Shown here in pieces: positions 1 through 7,496 of a stretch of DNA of 64,000 nucleotides. The stretch is from AC-32 sp963728765 (GTDB lineage: Bacteria; Actinomycetota; Thermoleophilia; Gaiellales; Gaiellaceae). Each line of letters begins with the position of its first letter. The stretch's first letter is position 1. A program made the translations under genes and the position numbers. The notes under the pieces are model-generated. The model saw only the letters and a program-made list of their open reading frames with translations. It was not told where the DNA came from and did no database searches. The stretch spans positions 85,127-149,126 of the forward strand of contig CAVSKX010000006.1 of assembly GCA_963728765.1 (NCBI GenBank). Direction: 5' to 3'.

Positions 1-2
1 CG

Positions 3-530
3 AAGTTCCCCTGGTTCGGCGAGCTCGGCGCCCGCGGCTACGCCATCCTCGCAGTGCACGGCGGCAAGAGCCTGCTCGTGACCGAGGCGACGGCGCGGCT
101 GCTCGACCCGCTCTGCCGCGACGAGTTGGCAAGGCACCCGGAAAACCCGTTGCTCCACCACCTCGCCGAGGCCGGGCCGTCCGACCTCGAGGACCTCCAG
201 CTCGAGCTCGGGCTCGCGCCAAAGGAGCTGCGACGGCTGCGCACGCCGCTGGAACGCTGCGGCGCGGTCGTCGCGCGCAGCATCGTCTACGAGGACCCGC
301 ATCGGCACACGAGCCTGCTCGCGCGCTGGGACCAGGTCTTCCCGGAGCCCACCGAGGGCGGCGGCCTCGAGGAGCTGGTCGTCGCGGCGGTCCGAGCCGC
401 GGTGCTGGCGCCCGAGCCGGAGGTCGCGCGCTGGTTCTCGTGGCCGGTTCGCCAGGGGCTGCTGGACGACCTCGTCGACACGGGTGGCCTTCGGCGTCCG
501 AAGGCGGGATGGCTGGCCGCCGGGCGTTAG
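3..530 (+). CDS. C-terminal part of a winged-helix protein (AlkZ-like?), 5' end outside window
   Basis: The reading frame is open from base 3, so the gene begins before the window; a GTG at 54 is in frame but the preceding codons (FPWFGELGARGY) read as protein. About 175 residues are visible. They look like winged-helix modules with alternating helices and short basic turns (ELGLAPKELRRLRTPL, then VVARSIVYED). The layout recalls the C-terminal half of AlkZ/YcaQ-related winged-helix proteins, some of which are DNA glycosylases. No catalytic QxQ motif can be checked because the N-terminal half is missing. Function is therefore tentative. It ends 29 bases before the next gene, in the same direction. 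Confidence 0.55.
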   Translation, partial: KFPWFGELGARGYAILAVHGGKSLLVTEATARLLDPLCRDELARHPENPLLHHLAEAGPSDLEDLQLELGLAPKELRRLRTPLERCGAVVARSIVYEDPHRHTSLLARWDQVFPEPTEGGGLEELVVAAVRAAVLAPEPEVARWFSWPVRQGLLDDLVDTGGLRRPKAGWLAAGR

Positions 531-559
531 CATCGAAAACCGGCAACGAGGAGTCGCAC

Positions 560-1549
560 ATGCCTCAGATCGAGCTCCAGCCCGTCGAGAAGATCCGCGT
601 GACGGTCCTGATGGACAACGTCACCGATCCGCTGATCCCAGACCGGGATCCGGTGACTCGGCTCAGCTGGCCGAAGGTGCTCACCGACCCGGCTGCCCGG
701 GCCACCGCGCAGTTCGCACCTGACGGCGTGCCCGACTACCTGATCGCGGAGCCCGGCTTTTCAGCGCTCGTGCGGTTCGAAAAGGACGGGCGCGAGCGGA
801 CGCTGCTGTTCGACACCGGGGTCTCGCCCACCGGCATGGTCGAGAACGTGCGCCGGCTCGGGCTCTCGCTCCAGGACGTGGAGGTGATCGTGCTCAGCCA
901 CGGCCACTGGGATCACGTCACCGGAATGGAGGGCGTGGCGCGCACGCTCGGGCGTGCCGCTTTGCCGGTGCTGATTCATCCGGAGTTCTGGAGCCGGCGC
1001 AGGATCCGCTTTCCAGGGCTCGACCCGGCCGAGCTTCCTTCGACGAGTCGTTCGGCTCTCGAGGGAGCCGGCTTCGAGATCGTCGAGGAGCGTCACCCCT
1101 CGTTCCTGCTCGACGGCTCGGTGCTGATCACGGGCGAGGTCGACCGGACGACGGAGTTCGAAACCGGGTTCCAGGGACACGACGCCTTCCGTGACGGCGA
1201 CTGGCAACCCGACCCGCTGATCCTCGACGACCAGGCGCTGGTGGTGCGGCTACCCGAGCGAGGCCTCGTCGTCCTCAGCGGCTGTGGCCACGCCGGGATC
1301 GTGAACACCGTCCGCCACGCCCAGAAGCTGACCGGGGAACGAAAGATCGCCGCGATCATCGGCGGCTTTCACCTGAGCGGGCCGATGTTCGAGCCGATCA
1401 TCGACCCGACTGTCCACGCTTTCTCCGAGCTGTCTCCGTCGCTGCTGGTCCCCGCGCACTGCACCGGCTGGAGGGCCGTTCACCAGCTCGCCGCGCGCTT
1501 TCCGGACGCGTTCGTCCAGTGCGCTGTCGGAACCACGATTGAGCTCTGA
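560..1549 (+). CDS. Metallo-beta-lactamase-fold hydrolase, DHPS-like (COG1237 type)
   Basis: Protein of 329 residues. ATG at 560 has AACGAGGAG just upstream, which decides this start over an in-frame one further 5'. The metal-binding motif HGHWDHVTG lies near residues 113-121, following LLFDTG and VIVLSHG strands. Later GCGHAGIVNT and IGGFHLSG supply further metal ligands. These motifs and their order fit the MBL branch resembling archaeal dihydropteroate-type ribofuranosylaminobenzene phosphate synthase (COG1237). The bacterial members have no agreed substrate, so only a metal-dependent hydrolase or transferase can be claimed. Cytoplasmic: no signal peptide or membrane segment. Its stop overlaps the next gene by 11 bases. 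Confidence 0.85.
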   Translation: MPQIELQPVEKIRVTVLMDNVTDPLIPDRDPVTRLSWPKVLTDPAARATAQFAPDGVPDYLIAEPGFSALVRFEKDGRERTLLFDTGVSPTGMVENVRRLGLSLQDVEVIVLSHGHWDHVTGMEGVARTLGRAALPVLIHPEFWSRRRIRFPGLDPAELPSTSRSALEGAGFEIVEERHPSFLLDGSVLITGEVDRTTEFETGFQGHDAFRDGDWQPDPLILDDQALVVRLPERGLVVLSGCGHAGIVNTVRHAQKLTGERKIAAIIGGFHLSGPMFEPIIDPTVHAFSELSPSLLVPAHCTGWRAVHQLAARFPDAFVQCAVGTTIEL

Positions 1550-1928
1550 CCTGATCCGCGCTTTTCGCGACGAGGACACCCCGGCCGTCGCGCGGATCTG
1601 GCGCGAGCTACGGCCGGACGCGATGCACAGCGAGAACGGGCTGCGGCACCTGGTGGGCTCATTCCCCGAACGGGCGCAGGCGGCGAACTGGGTCGCCGAG
1701 AACGACGGCGCGTCGCGGCCGCAACGAGGGACGGCGACCGCGGCGGCGCACCGCGAACGTGGGCTCGCAACGCTCGCGAAGCTCGCCCAGCTCCGGTGGG
1801 CGGCGGCGAACGGGATCGACCGGGTCGTCACCGACAACGACGAGCGGAACGCGCCGATGCTCGCAATCAACCGTCGCCTCGGCTACGAGCCGTTCACCGA
1901 GCGCCGCGGGTACCTGAAGGAACGCTGA
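1539..1928 (+). CDS. Internally deleted tandem GNAT acetyltransferase (remnant)
   Basis: Open frame of 129 residues starting at TTG 1539, inside the end of the upstream gene. The first ~55 residues match the N-terminal strand and helix of a GNAT domain (LIRAFRDEDTPAVARIWREL). The last ~65 match the C-terminal half of the second domain of a tandem GNAT protein (HRERGLATLAKLAQL, then TDNDERNAPMLAINRRLGY). The intervening ~170 residues expected in the ~300-residue family are absent, including the first acetyl-CoA loop. The frame is intact, so this is an in-frame internal deletion. It is probably inactive. Its 3' end overlaps the convergent toroid gene by 35 bases. Confidence 0.6.
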   Translation: MSSDLIRAFRDEDTPAVARIWRELRPDAMHSENGLRHLVGSFPERAQAANWVAENDGASRPQRGTATAAAHRERGLATLAKLAQLRWAAANGIDRVVTDNDERNAPMLAINRRLGYEPFTERRGYLKER

Positions 1929-2724
1929 GCGGAAACGGCTTGCGCGCCAGCGCGGGCAGCACCTGCGCCGTCACCCAGACCGGCGTCGTCACGTAGCGCT
2001 TCGAGTAGCGGAAGCTGCCGTCGGACCGCCGCAGGCGCTGCAGGTAGGCGACCGCGCCGCGCGGAACCGGCTTCCGGGCGGCGACGAAGGCTTGAATCGC
2101 CCAGGCGGTCGACTGCGCATCCGAGCCGCGGCCCGGCGTGAGCTCGAAGCCGCCGTCGCGGTTCCGCAGCCGCATCAGGTACGCGAGCGCGCGGCGGATC
2201 GGCGCGCCGTTCACGGCCGCCGCGCGCAGCGCCTGGATCGCCGCCGCGCTGTCGTTCGAGTCCGGCTGGCCGCCCGCGTACCAGCCCCAGCCGCCGTTTC
2301 GAGCCTGGTGGCGAAGAACGAAGCGGACGGCGGCACGCGGCGCCCGCTCACGCGCCTGCCGCAGCGCGAGGATCCCCCAGATCGTCGAGTTCATCGTCGG
2401 GCCGATGCGGCCGTTGTGGTGCTGCGCCGCACGGATCCGGGCCAGGAGCCGCACCGGCTTGCGGCCGAGCGCGGCCTCGGCCGTCGCGACGAGCTCGACG
2501 TCGGTGAGCTCCGGCAGCCCGCTCTCGTGCGAGGCGAGGTAGTCAAGCGCGTCGCCGGTCGAGGCCCCGGACGCGCGGAGGCCGAGCGCCGCCCAGGCGG
2601 TCAGCAGCGGTCCCGCCGAGCCGCCAGGCTCGGCGAAGCCGCCCGTCGGCGCCTGGTGTGACTGGAGGAACCCGACCGGTGTCGCCGCGGCGAGCGCGGT
2701 TGCGATCAGCAGCCTCAGGCCCAC
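1894..2724 (-). CDS. Exported alpha/alpha-toroid protein (prenyltransferase/squalene-oxidase repeats), intrinsic-factor-like barrel
   Basis: Protein of 276 residues, last gene of the cobalamin-riboswitch operon. GTG at 2724 overlaps the S-component stop by 10 bases. A hydrophobic N-terminus (LLIATALAAATPVGF) suggests export. At least four repeats of the terpene-cyclase/prenyltransferase QW type are visible: FLQSHQAPTGGF, FVLRHQARNGGWGW, YLMRLRNRDGGFEL and YLQRLRRSDGSFRY, each followed by an S/T-A-W/A helix. The predicted fold is an alpha/alpha barrel, the fold of the N-terminal domain of gastric intrinsic factor and transcobalamin. No DxDD or other cyclase acid motif is seen. In this operon a role in extracytoplasmic cobalamin binding is inferred. 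It overlaps the convergent GNAT remnant. Confidence 0.82.
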   Translation of the reverse strand: MGLRLLIATALAAATPVGFLQSHQAPTGGFAEPGGSAGPLLTAWAALGLRASGASTGDALDYLASHESGLPELTDVELVATAEAALGRKPVRLLARIRAAQHHNGRIGPTMNSTIWGILALRQARERAPRAAVRFVLRHQARNGGWGWYAGGQPDSNDSAAAIQALRAAAVNGAPIRRALAYLMRLRNRDGGFELTPGRGSDAQSTAWAIQAFVAARKPVPRGAVAYLQRLRRSDGSFRYSKRYVTTPVWVTAQVLPALARKPFPLSVPSGTRGAR

Positions 2725-3389
2725 ACGACCACCGCTTTCAGGCGTCTCGCGTAGCGCTCTAACAAGCGCCGCAGCTCGGGCCCCACGGCCAGTGCCAGCA
2801 CGAAGTTCCCGGTCGCGTGCGCGACGTCGAAGGAAAGCCCGCGCACCCACAGCGCCGCGAAGGCCTGCCAGGTGTGCGGGTAGAAGCTCAGCCACTCCCA
2901 GAAGTCCATGACGGCGTCGAACGCGAAGCCGAGCGCGAAGCAGGTCACCGCGAGCGGCACTCGCCGGCGCAGCAGGGGCGCGGCGAGGCCGCCGAGCAGG
3001 CCGCAGCCGCCCCACGCGAGCATCTGCCACGGGGTGTACGCGCCCTGGCCGAGATAGAAGTTCGAGACGAGCGCGGCGAGGGCGCCGACGGTCATCCCGG
3101 CGCGCGGGCCGAGCGCGACGCCGGCGACCACCGTCATCACCGTGACGGGCTGGACGTTGGGGATCGCGGCGAACAGGACGCGCGCGGCCGCGGCGGCGGC
3201 GCCGAGGGTCGCGACCAGGACGAGCTCCTTGCTCGATCCCGGACCGCTCTCCAGCCACGCGCCGCCGGCAACGATGAGCGAGCCGGCAACGAGCAGCAGC
3301 GCCAGCGCAGCGTGGTCGGGCGAGACCGCCGTCCACGCCGCCGCGCCGAGCGCGGCGACCAGCGCGCCGATCCCGGCGGCCCTAGGCAA
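2715..3389 (-). CDS. ECF transporter S component, predicted cobalamin-specific
   Basis: Integral membrane protein of 224 residues with about six hydrophobic segments. The central region VATLGAAAAAARVLF, then VQPVTVMTVVAG, then GPRAGMTVGALAALVSNF is typical of substrate-capture (S) subunits of energy-coupling-factor importers. The start is TTG at 3389, eight bases inside the ATPase gene, with GGGAGAG about 6 nt upstream. The S subunit sets substrate specificity in these systems. Cobalamin is inferred from the riboswitch at the head of the operon and the flanking DUF4430 and toroid genes, not from residues I can read. It ends within the toroid gene start. Confidence 0.85.
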   Translation of the reverse strand: MPRAAGIGALVAALGAAAWTAVSPDHAALALLLVAGSLIVAGGAWLESGPGSSKELVLVATLGAAAAAARVLFAAIPNVQPVTVMTVVAGVALGPRAGMTVGALAALVSNFYLGQGAYTPWQMLAWGGCGLLGGLAAPLLRRRVPLAVTCFALGFAFDAVMDFWEWLSFYPHTWQAFAALWVRGLSFDVAHATGNFVLALAVGPELRRLLERYARRLKAVVVWA

Positions 3390-4740
3390 CGGCTCTCTCC
3401 CGTTCCGGGACCGTCGAGACGTAGCGGTCGGCGACCTCGGAGGCGAAGACGAGGTCGTTGGTCACGACGAGGGTCGCGCGTTCCGGCGCCTGCGCTCGCA
3501 GGAGCGCGGCGAGCTCGTCCTTGCGCGGCGGGTCTACCCCGCGCGTCGGCTCGTCGAGCACGAGCAGGTCCGGCTCGGCGACCAGCACGGCTGCGAGCGC
3601 CAGCCGTTCGCGCTCGCCGCTCGAGAGGTCTCGCGGGTGCCGTTCCTCGAATCCGGCCAGGCCGACCGAGGCGAGGGCGCCGCGGGCACGCGCGAGGTCG
3701 CCGTCGACAGCCACCGCCACCTCCTCGTCGGCACGCTCGCGCACGAGGTAGCGGCCGGGATCCTGCGAGAGGTAGCAGGCTCGGCCGGAACGCTCGACGC
3801 GGCCCGCTCCCGGCTCGAGCAGCCCCGCGGCGAGCTTCGCCCGGGTGGTCTTCCCGGACCCGTTCGGCCCGACGAGCGCGACGATCTCGCCGCGCCCGAC
3901 GCGGAGGCTCGCGTCCTGAACGACCGGCACCGCGCCGTAGGCGAACGACACGCGCTCGAGCGTGCAGACGGGCACGCCGCTCGGCTCCGCCACCGGCAGC
4001 TCGGCGTCGCGCGGCCGCCAGGCGTCGGGCAGCTCGAAGCCGAGCCGCCCATCCTCGAGGAAGAGGACGCGGTCGCAAGCGTCGAGGACCCGCTCGGGGC
4101 GCTGCTCGGAGAGCAGAACCGCCGCCCCGCTCTCCCGCGCCAGCTCGATCGCGGCCGCGGCGCCTTCGGGATCGAGCTGTGACGTCGGCTCGTCGAGCAG
4201 CAGCAGCCGCGGCCGCAGCGCCAGCACCGACGCGAGGCAGACTCGCTGGAGCTCGCCGCCCGAAAGCTCGGCAACCGGCCGCTCGGCAAGGTGCGCGACG
4301 CCGACCGCGGCCAGCGCCTCGAGGGCGCGCGGGCCGATCTCCACCGGAGGAGTGCCGAGGTTCTCGAGCCCGAACGCAACCTCGTTCGCCACGCGCGTGA
4401 AGACCACCTGCTCCTCCGGATCCTGGAAGAGCGTGCCCACCGTTCCGGCCAGGTCGGCCGGGCGGCTGCGGCACGTGTCGAGCCCGCCGACGCGTACGCG
4501 CCCGGAGAAGCGCCCGCCGTGAAAGTGCGGCACGAGCCCGGCGAGCGCGCGCAGCAGCGTCGACTTTCCGCCGCCGGACGGCCCGAGCAGTGCCACGACC
4601 TCGCCCGGCTGGAGCTCGAGCGACACGTCGCGCAGCGCCTGGTGCGCCTCCGGATAGGCATACGACAGGTGCTCGACGCGGGCTAGGAGGCTCTGTCGGG
4701 GCGGCACAGCCGTCGTCTCGTCAGAGTCTCCTACAGCCAC
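3382..4740 (-). CDS. ECF transporter ATPase, two ABC domains fused (EcfA-EcfA')
   Basis: 452-residue fusion of two ABC ATPase domains. Domain 1 (about 15-225) has Walker A GPSGGGKST, Q-loop FQDPEEQ, signature LSGGELQR and Walker B LLLLDEPTS. Domain 2 (about 235-450) has GPNGSGKTT, SQDPGRYLV, signature LSSGERER and LLVLDEPTR. Both sites look complete. It would power the T/S membrane complex encoded on either side. GTG at 4740 is chosen because GGAG lies 4 nt upstream and it overlaps the T-component stop by 10 bases, like other junctions here; an earlier in-frame start lacks this. Confidence 0.93.
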   Translation of the reverse strand: MAVGDSDETTAVPPRQSLLARVEHLSYAYPEAHQALRDVSLELQPGEVVALLGPSGGGKSTLLRALAGLVPHFHGGRFSGRVRVGGLDTCRSRPADLAGTVGTLFQDPEEQVVFTRVANEVAFGLENLGTPPVEIGPRALEALAAVGVAHLAERPVAELSGGELQRVCLASVLALRPRLLLLDEPTSQLDPEGAAAAIELARESGAAVLLSEQRPERVLDACDRVLFLEDGRLGFELPDAWRPRDAELPVAEPSGVPVCTLERVSFAYGAVPVVQDASLRVGRGEIVALVGPNGSGKTTRAKLAAGLLEPGAGRVERSGRACYLSQDPGRYLVRERADEEVAVAVDGDLARARGALASVGLAGFEERHPRDLSSGERERLALAAVLVAEPDLLVLDEPTRGVDPPRKDELAALLRAQAPERATLVVTNDLVFASEVADRYVSTVPERERAVA

Positions 4741-5429
4741 AAGGCTCCGATCGCGACGATCAGCACCGAGGCGGCGAGCGCGGCCCGCTCGGCGACACCC
4801 CACGACGCCTGCAGCGCACGCGTCGCGCCGGGGCGGCCGTAGCCGCGCGCCTCCATCGCCTCAGCGAGGTTCAGCGACCGCTCGAGCGACCCGGCCAGCA
4901 GCGGCACGAGCATGCGTCCGCGGCCGCGGACGCCCGTGACCTCCACCCCGCGCCCGCGCAGCGCCTCGATCAGGCCGGATGCGTCCCGCTCGAGCGTCGG
5001 CACGAGCCGCGTCGCCAGGGCGATCGCGAGCACCGAGCGCCGGGCGAAGCGCGCCGACTGCACGAGCCGGTCGTGGTCGAGCAGCAGCGCGTAGGCCGCG
5101 AACGCGAGGGCCACCGCCGTCAGCCGCAGCCCCTGGAAGAGCCCGTTGTGGAGCTCCTCGCGAGTCACGTCGAGCTGCCCGAGCACCGGCACCGTCGGCC
5201 CGCTCCAGATCACGTGCCACCCAACCGTCGCCACGAACGGCGTCACGACGAAGATCGCAAGTCCCGAGAGCAGCGCGCCGGCCAGGTACAGCTTCCGCCG
5301 CCCGCGCGGGCCGAACAGGCAGACGACGAACAGCACCGCGGCGATCACCGCGACCGAGGCCACGCGGTCGGCCAGCAGCGCGGCGGCCGCGAGCGCTGCG
5401 AGCAGCGCAGCGGCAGGAGCGGCGCTCAC
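4731..5429 (-). CDS. ECF transporter T component (EcfT/CbiQ family)
   Basis: Membrane scaffold of 232 residues linking S component and ATPases. Hydrophobic segments fill the first half, and the cytoplasmic coupling region carries two Ala-Arg-Gly-like motifs expected for EcfT: ALRGRG near residue 165 and AMEARGYGR near residue 203. The second matches the family consensus well. GTG at 5429 overlaps the preceding stop in a GTGA junction, so translation is probably coupled. Central subunit of the predicted cobalamin importer. Confidence 0.92.
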   Translation of the reverse strand: MSAAPAAALLAALAAAALLADRVASVAVIAAVLFVVCLFGPRGRRKLYLAGALLSGLAIFVVTPFVATVGWHVIWSGPTVPVLGQLDVTREELHNGLFQGLRLTAVALAFAAYALLLDHDRLVQSARFARRSVLAIALATRLVPTLERDASGLIEALRGRGVEVTGVRGRGRMLVPLLAGSLERSLNLAEAMEARGYGRPGATRALQASWGVAERAALAASVLIVAIGALWL

Positions 5430-6115
5430 CCGCCCACCTCGTAGCGAAACCGGAACGGCCGCGCCCGCAGCAGCACCTTCGGATCACCGGTAATCGACAG
5501 CCTCACAGGAGCTCCCGGCGAGGCAGGGCCCGAGAACTCGAGCCGCGCCGACGTTCGGCCCGGGGAGACCTCGATCACGTTCACGTCACTCGCCACCATT
5601 CCGACGCCGGCCGGCGCGATCGTCGCGTGCAGCCGGCGCGCCAGCGCGCGCACGGAAGACTCGTCGGCCGTGACGATGACCGTCCGCCGCCGCTTCCCGT
5701 CGTAGCCGTTCTGGAACGGCTGCGGGAACGCGCCGACGACGAGCGGGTCGTCCGCCGGGTTCCGCCACGTGCGGAAGTCCCACCAGGCGAGGTCGCCGGT
5801 CCCGAGCCGATACTCGGCCGCGCTGCGGTCGGCGAGGTAGCCGTTGACGTAGTAGAACCACGAGATGCGGCCGTGCTCCTCGAGCCCGTCGATCGCGCGC
5901 ACGTAGCGGCCGCTGAACCGCGTCTTCACGTCGGCGACGCGGTCGAGTGCCTGCATGACGGATGTGCCGGCGGGAACGCTGGCGACGTGGAGCACGTGTG
6001 CACCGCTGTCGCGGGTGACCCAGAGCGTCGCGCGGCCGGCCGAGGTCGTCGTCGAGGAGGACGACCCGCAGCCGGCCAACACGATGGCCAGCGCCGCGAC
6101 CGCGGCAACTCTCAC
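5426..6115 (-). CDS. DUF4430 lipoprotein, transcobalamin C-terminal-like
   Basis: 229 residues. The N-terminus is a lipoprotein signal with lipobox LAGC (Cys16) and a Ser/Thr linker, so it should be anchored outside the membrane. Residues about 30-115 read as a DUF4430 domain: SVMQALDRV, GRYVRAIDGLEE, WFYYVNGYLADRSA and a GD-x-WW strand. This domain is the C-terminal cobalamin-contacting domain of intrinsic factor/transcobalamin in animals. The remaining ~110 residues are a separate, unrecognised beta-rich region. GTG at 6115 forms a GTGA overlap with the first DUF4430 gene. Proposed role: surface cobalamin capture for the ECF importer encoded downstream (inference). Confidence 0.85.
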   Translation of the reverse strand: MRVAAVAALAIVLAGCGSSSSTTTSAGRATLWVTRDSGAHVLHVASVPAGTSVMQALDRVADVKTRFSGRYVRAIDGLEEHGRISWFYYVNGYLADRSAAEYRLGTGDLAWWDFRTWRNPADDPLVVGAFPQPFQNGYDGKRRRTVIVTADESSVRALARRLHATIAPAGVGMVASDVNVIEVSPGRTSARLEFSGPASPGAPVRLSITGDPKVLLRARPFRFRYEVGG

Positions 6116-6711
6116 CGCAGGGCGTTCGACCGGACGGCGCCCTTGAGCGTCGCCGTCACGAGGCCGCGGTGCTTGCCCACGCACGCGGAGCCGCTGCGAG
6201 CGCGGACGTTGCGCCCGTCGACGTGTAGCCGGGCCCCGCGCGCCGCGGTCGTCTTGCCCGCGTCGTCCTGCGAGACCACGCGGTAGCAGCCGCGCTTCGC
6301 GCCCGCACGCAGCGTGAGCGTCGTCGGCCCGCCCTTGGCTCCGAAGGTCGCCCAGTACCAGAGCACGTGGTCGCCGTCCTTCAGCTGCACGGCGTCGGCG
6401 CCGACCGGCGGCGAGACCCCGTTCACCTTGAAGACCCAGCCCGTCGACGCGCCGGCGACGTACCGGCCGATCTGGTCGACGTACGGGCCGAACGACGTCG
6501 CGGTGACGTGGTAGTAGAACTCGCCGGCCGCGCTGGCCGACTCGAGCGCGTCCAGGGCGTTCGTGCCCACCTGGAGCGAAGGCTCGGCGGAGCCGTAGAT
6601 GGTGCGGGTCTTGCCCTCCACGCGCACGTGCACGCGCAGGGCGAACGCCGTGGGGACGACGAGAAGTGCGGCCACGAGGGCAGCCACGAGGGTGCAGAGA
6701 CGCCTTGGCAC
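6112..6711 (-). CDS. Exported DUF4430 protein, first gene of the cobalamin operon
   Basis: 199 residues. GTG at 6711 preceded by GGAGGA at 6715-6720. A signal peptide (VAALVAALLVVPTAFA) ends near residue 24. A DUF4430 domain covers about residues 45-120: NALDALESASAAG, GPYVDQIGRYVAG, GWVFKVNGV, LKDGDHVLWYW. After it comes a short region with two Cys residues (KRGCYRVV and GSACVGKH), possibly a disulphide. It begins about 35 bases downstream of the cobalamin riboswitch, so it is the first gene controlled. Unlike the next gene it has no lipobox, so it is probably secreted or wall-associated. The relation to transcobalamin is by domain family; binding to B12 is inferred. Confidence 0.85.
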   Translation of the reverse strand: MPRRLCTLVAALVAALLVVPTAFALRVHVRVEGKTRTIYGSAEPSLQVGTNALDALESASAAGEFYYHVTATSFGPYVDQIGRYVAGASTGWVFKVNGVSPPVGADAVQLKDGDHVLWYWATFGAKGGPTTLTLRAGAKRGCYRVVSQDDAGKTTAARGARLHVDGRNVRARSGSACVGKHRGLVTATLKGAVRSNALR

Positions 6712-6741
6712 GAATCCTCCTTCCGCGAGGGGTTCGGGTTG

Positions 6742-6895
6742 GTGGCGGGCGGCAGGTCTTCTGACTCGGGGCTCCCTCTCGCGCCGCCTTCCCGGCCCTG
6801 CGGGCCAGTGGCACTTCGGCGCGGGAGCGTCTCCCCTCACAGCGGCGGGACCGTCCCGGACTCACACCGGGTTCCCTTACCGCTCGCCTATCGCG
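6742..6895 (-). ncRNA. Cobalamin riboswitch (B12 element)
   Basis: On the minus strand the leader carries the conserved cobalamin-aptamer parts in order: GGGAACCCGGTGTGAGTC, then GGGACGGTCCCGCCGCTGTGA, then GCCACTGG, and the B12-box AGTCAGAAGACCTGCC at about 6750-6766. The B12 box is about 30 nt from the GGAGGA ribosome-binding site of the first DUF4430 gene, which fits control of translation initiation. These elements normally switch off expression when adenosyl- or methylcobalamin is abundant. Boundaries are approximate. This is the strongest evidence for the substrate of the downstream importer. Confidence 0.95.
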
Positions 6896-6916
6896 CCGGA
6901 GCCTACCATTGGCCTC

Positions 6917-7279
6917 GTGCGACTCCAACGCGCGCTCTGGCTGTGGGGGCCCGTCGTCCTGTGGGCCGCGGTGATCTTCGCGCTCTCGGCGGTTCCGGAC
7001 CTCGGAACCGGGCTCGGCGGCTGGGATGTCGTCCTGCGGAAGTGCGCCCACGCCTCCGAGTACGCGGTGCTGGCGCTGCTGCTCTACCGCGCGCTCGGCC
7101 GCGAGCTGGAGGCTTTCGTGGTCGGCTTCGCCTACGCGATCACGGACGAGGTGCACCAGGCGTTCGTGACCGGCCGCCACGCGTCGCCGTTCGACGTCGC
7201 GATGGACGCGGCAGGACTGGCGTTCGGCCTGCTCCTGCTGCATGCGGCAAGGCGGTCCGTACAATCGCAGCGTGGCTGA
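6917..7279 (+). CDS. VanZ family membrane protein
   Basis: 120-residue protein with about four hydrophobic segments. Family motifs are clear: ALSAVPDLG, then KCAHASEYAVLALLLYRAL, then ITDEVHQAFV-x-GRHASPFDVAMDAAG. VanZ-like proteins are small membrane proteins of mostly unknown role; the name comes from teicoplanin resistance, which cannot be assumed here. Start GTG 6917 is the first that gives a normal-length VanZ. It diverges from the cobalamin operon, its start lying about 20 bases beyond the riboswitch. Its stop overlaps the next gene by 8 bases. Confidence 0.88.
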   Translation: MRLQRALWLWGPVVLWAAVIFALSAVPDLGTGLGGWDVVLRKCAHASEYAVLALLLYRALGRELEAFVVGFAYAITDEVHQAFVTGRHASPFDVAMDAAGLAFGLLLLHAARRSVQSQRG

Positions 7280-7496
7280 CGGCAAGGCCTTCGACGACCG
7301 GCAGTTCGACGCCGTGCTGGAGCGGCTGGACGCCCTGCGCGCCGAGCTGCAGCAACTGAACCGCCGGCTCGACCATACCGAGGGGTACCTCGCCCTGGCG
7401 CAGGAGCTGCGGTCGCTGAACGAATCGCTGCAGGCGCTTGCCTATGCCGCCCTTGGCCAGCAGGGCCCGCAGGTGCGCCGCCGCCGGACGGGGTAA
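7272..7496 (+). CDS. Small coiled-coil hypothetical protein, 3' end inside a tandem repeat
   Basis: 74 residues starting at GTG 7272, overlapping the VanZ stop. Residues ~12-62 have a heptad-like pattern (FDAVLERLDALRAELQQLNRRL ... LRSLNESLQALA, given in part) suggesting one or two amphipathic helices. No family is recognised. The last ~16 codons (ALGQQGPQVRRRRTG) are the first copy of the 109-bp tandem repeat that continues downstream, so the gene's tail was the template for the repeat. Confidence 0.65.
   Translation: MADGKAFDDRQFDAVLERLDALRAELQQLNRRLDHTEGYLALAQELRSLNESLQALAYAALGQQGPQVRRRRTG

Noticed and set aside
2817..4400. Long plus-strand open frames over the cobalamin operon and other genes
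   Set aside because: Arg/Ala/Gly-rich antisense frames of high-GC genes without motifs or ribosome sites; the minus-strand genes have clear families.
6917..7279. Glycopeptide (teicoplanin) resistance gene
   Set aside because: VanZ-family membership alone is widespread; no vanHAX or regulators are present.
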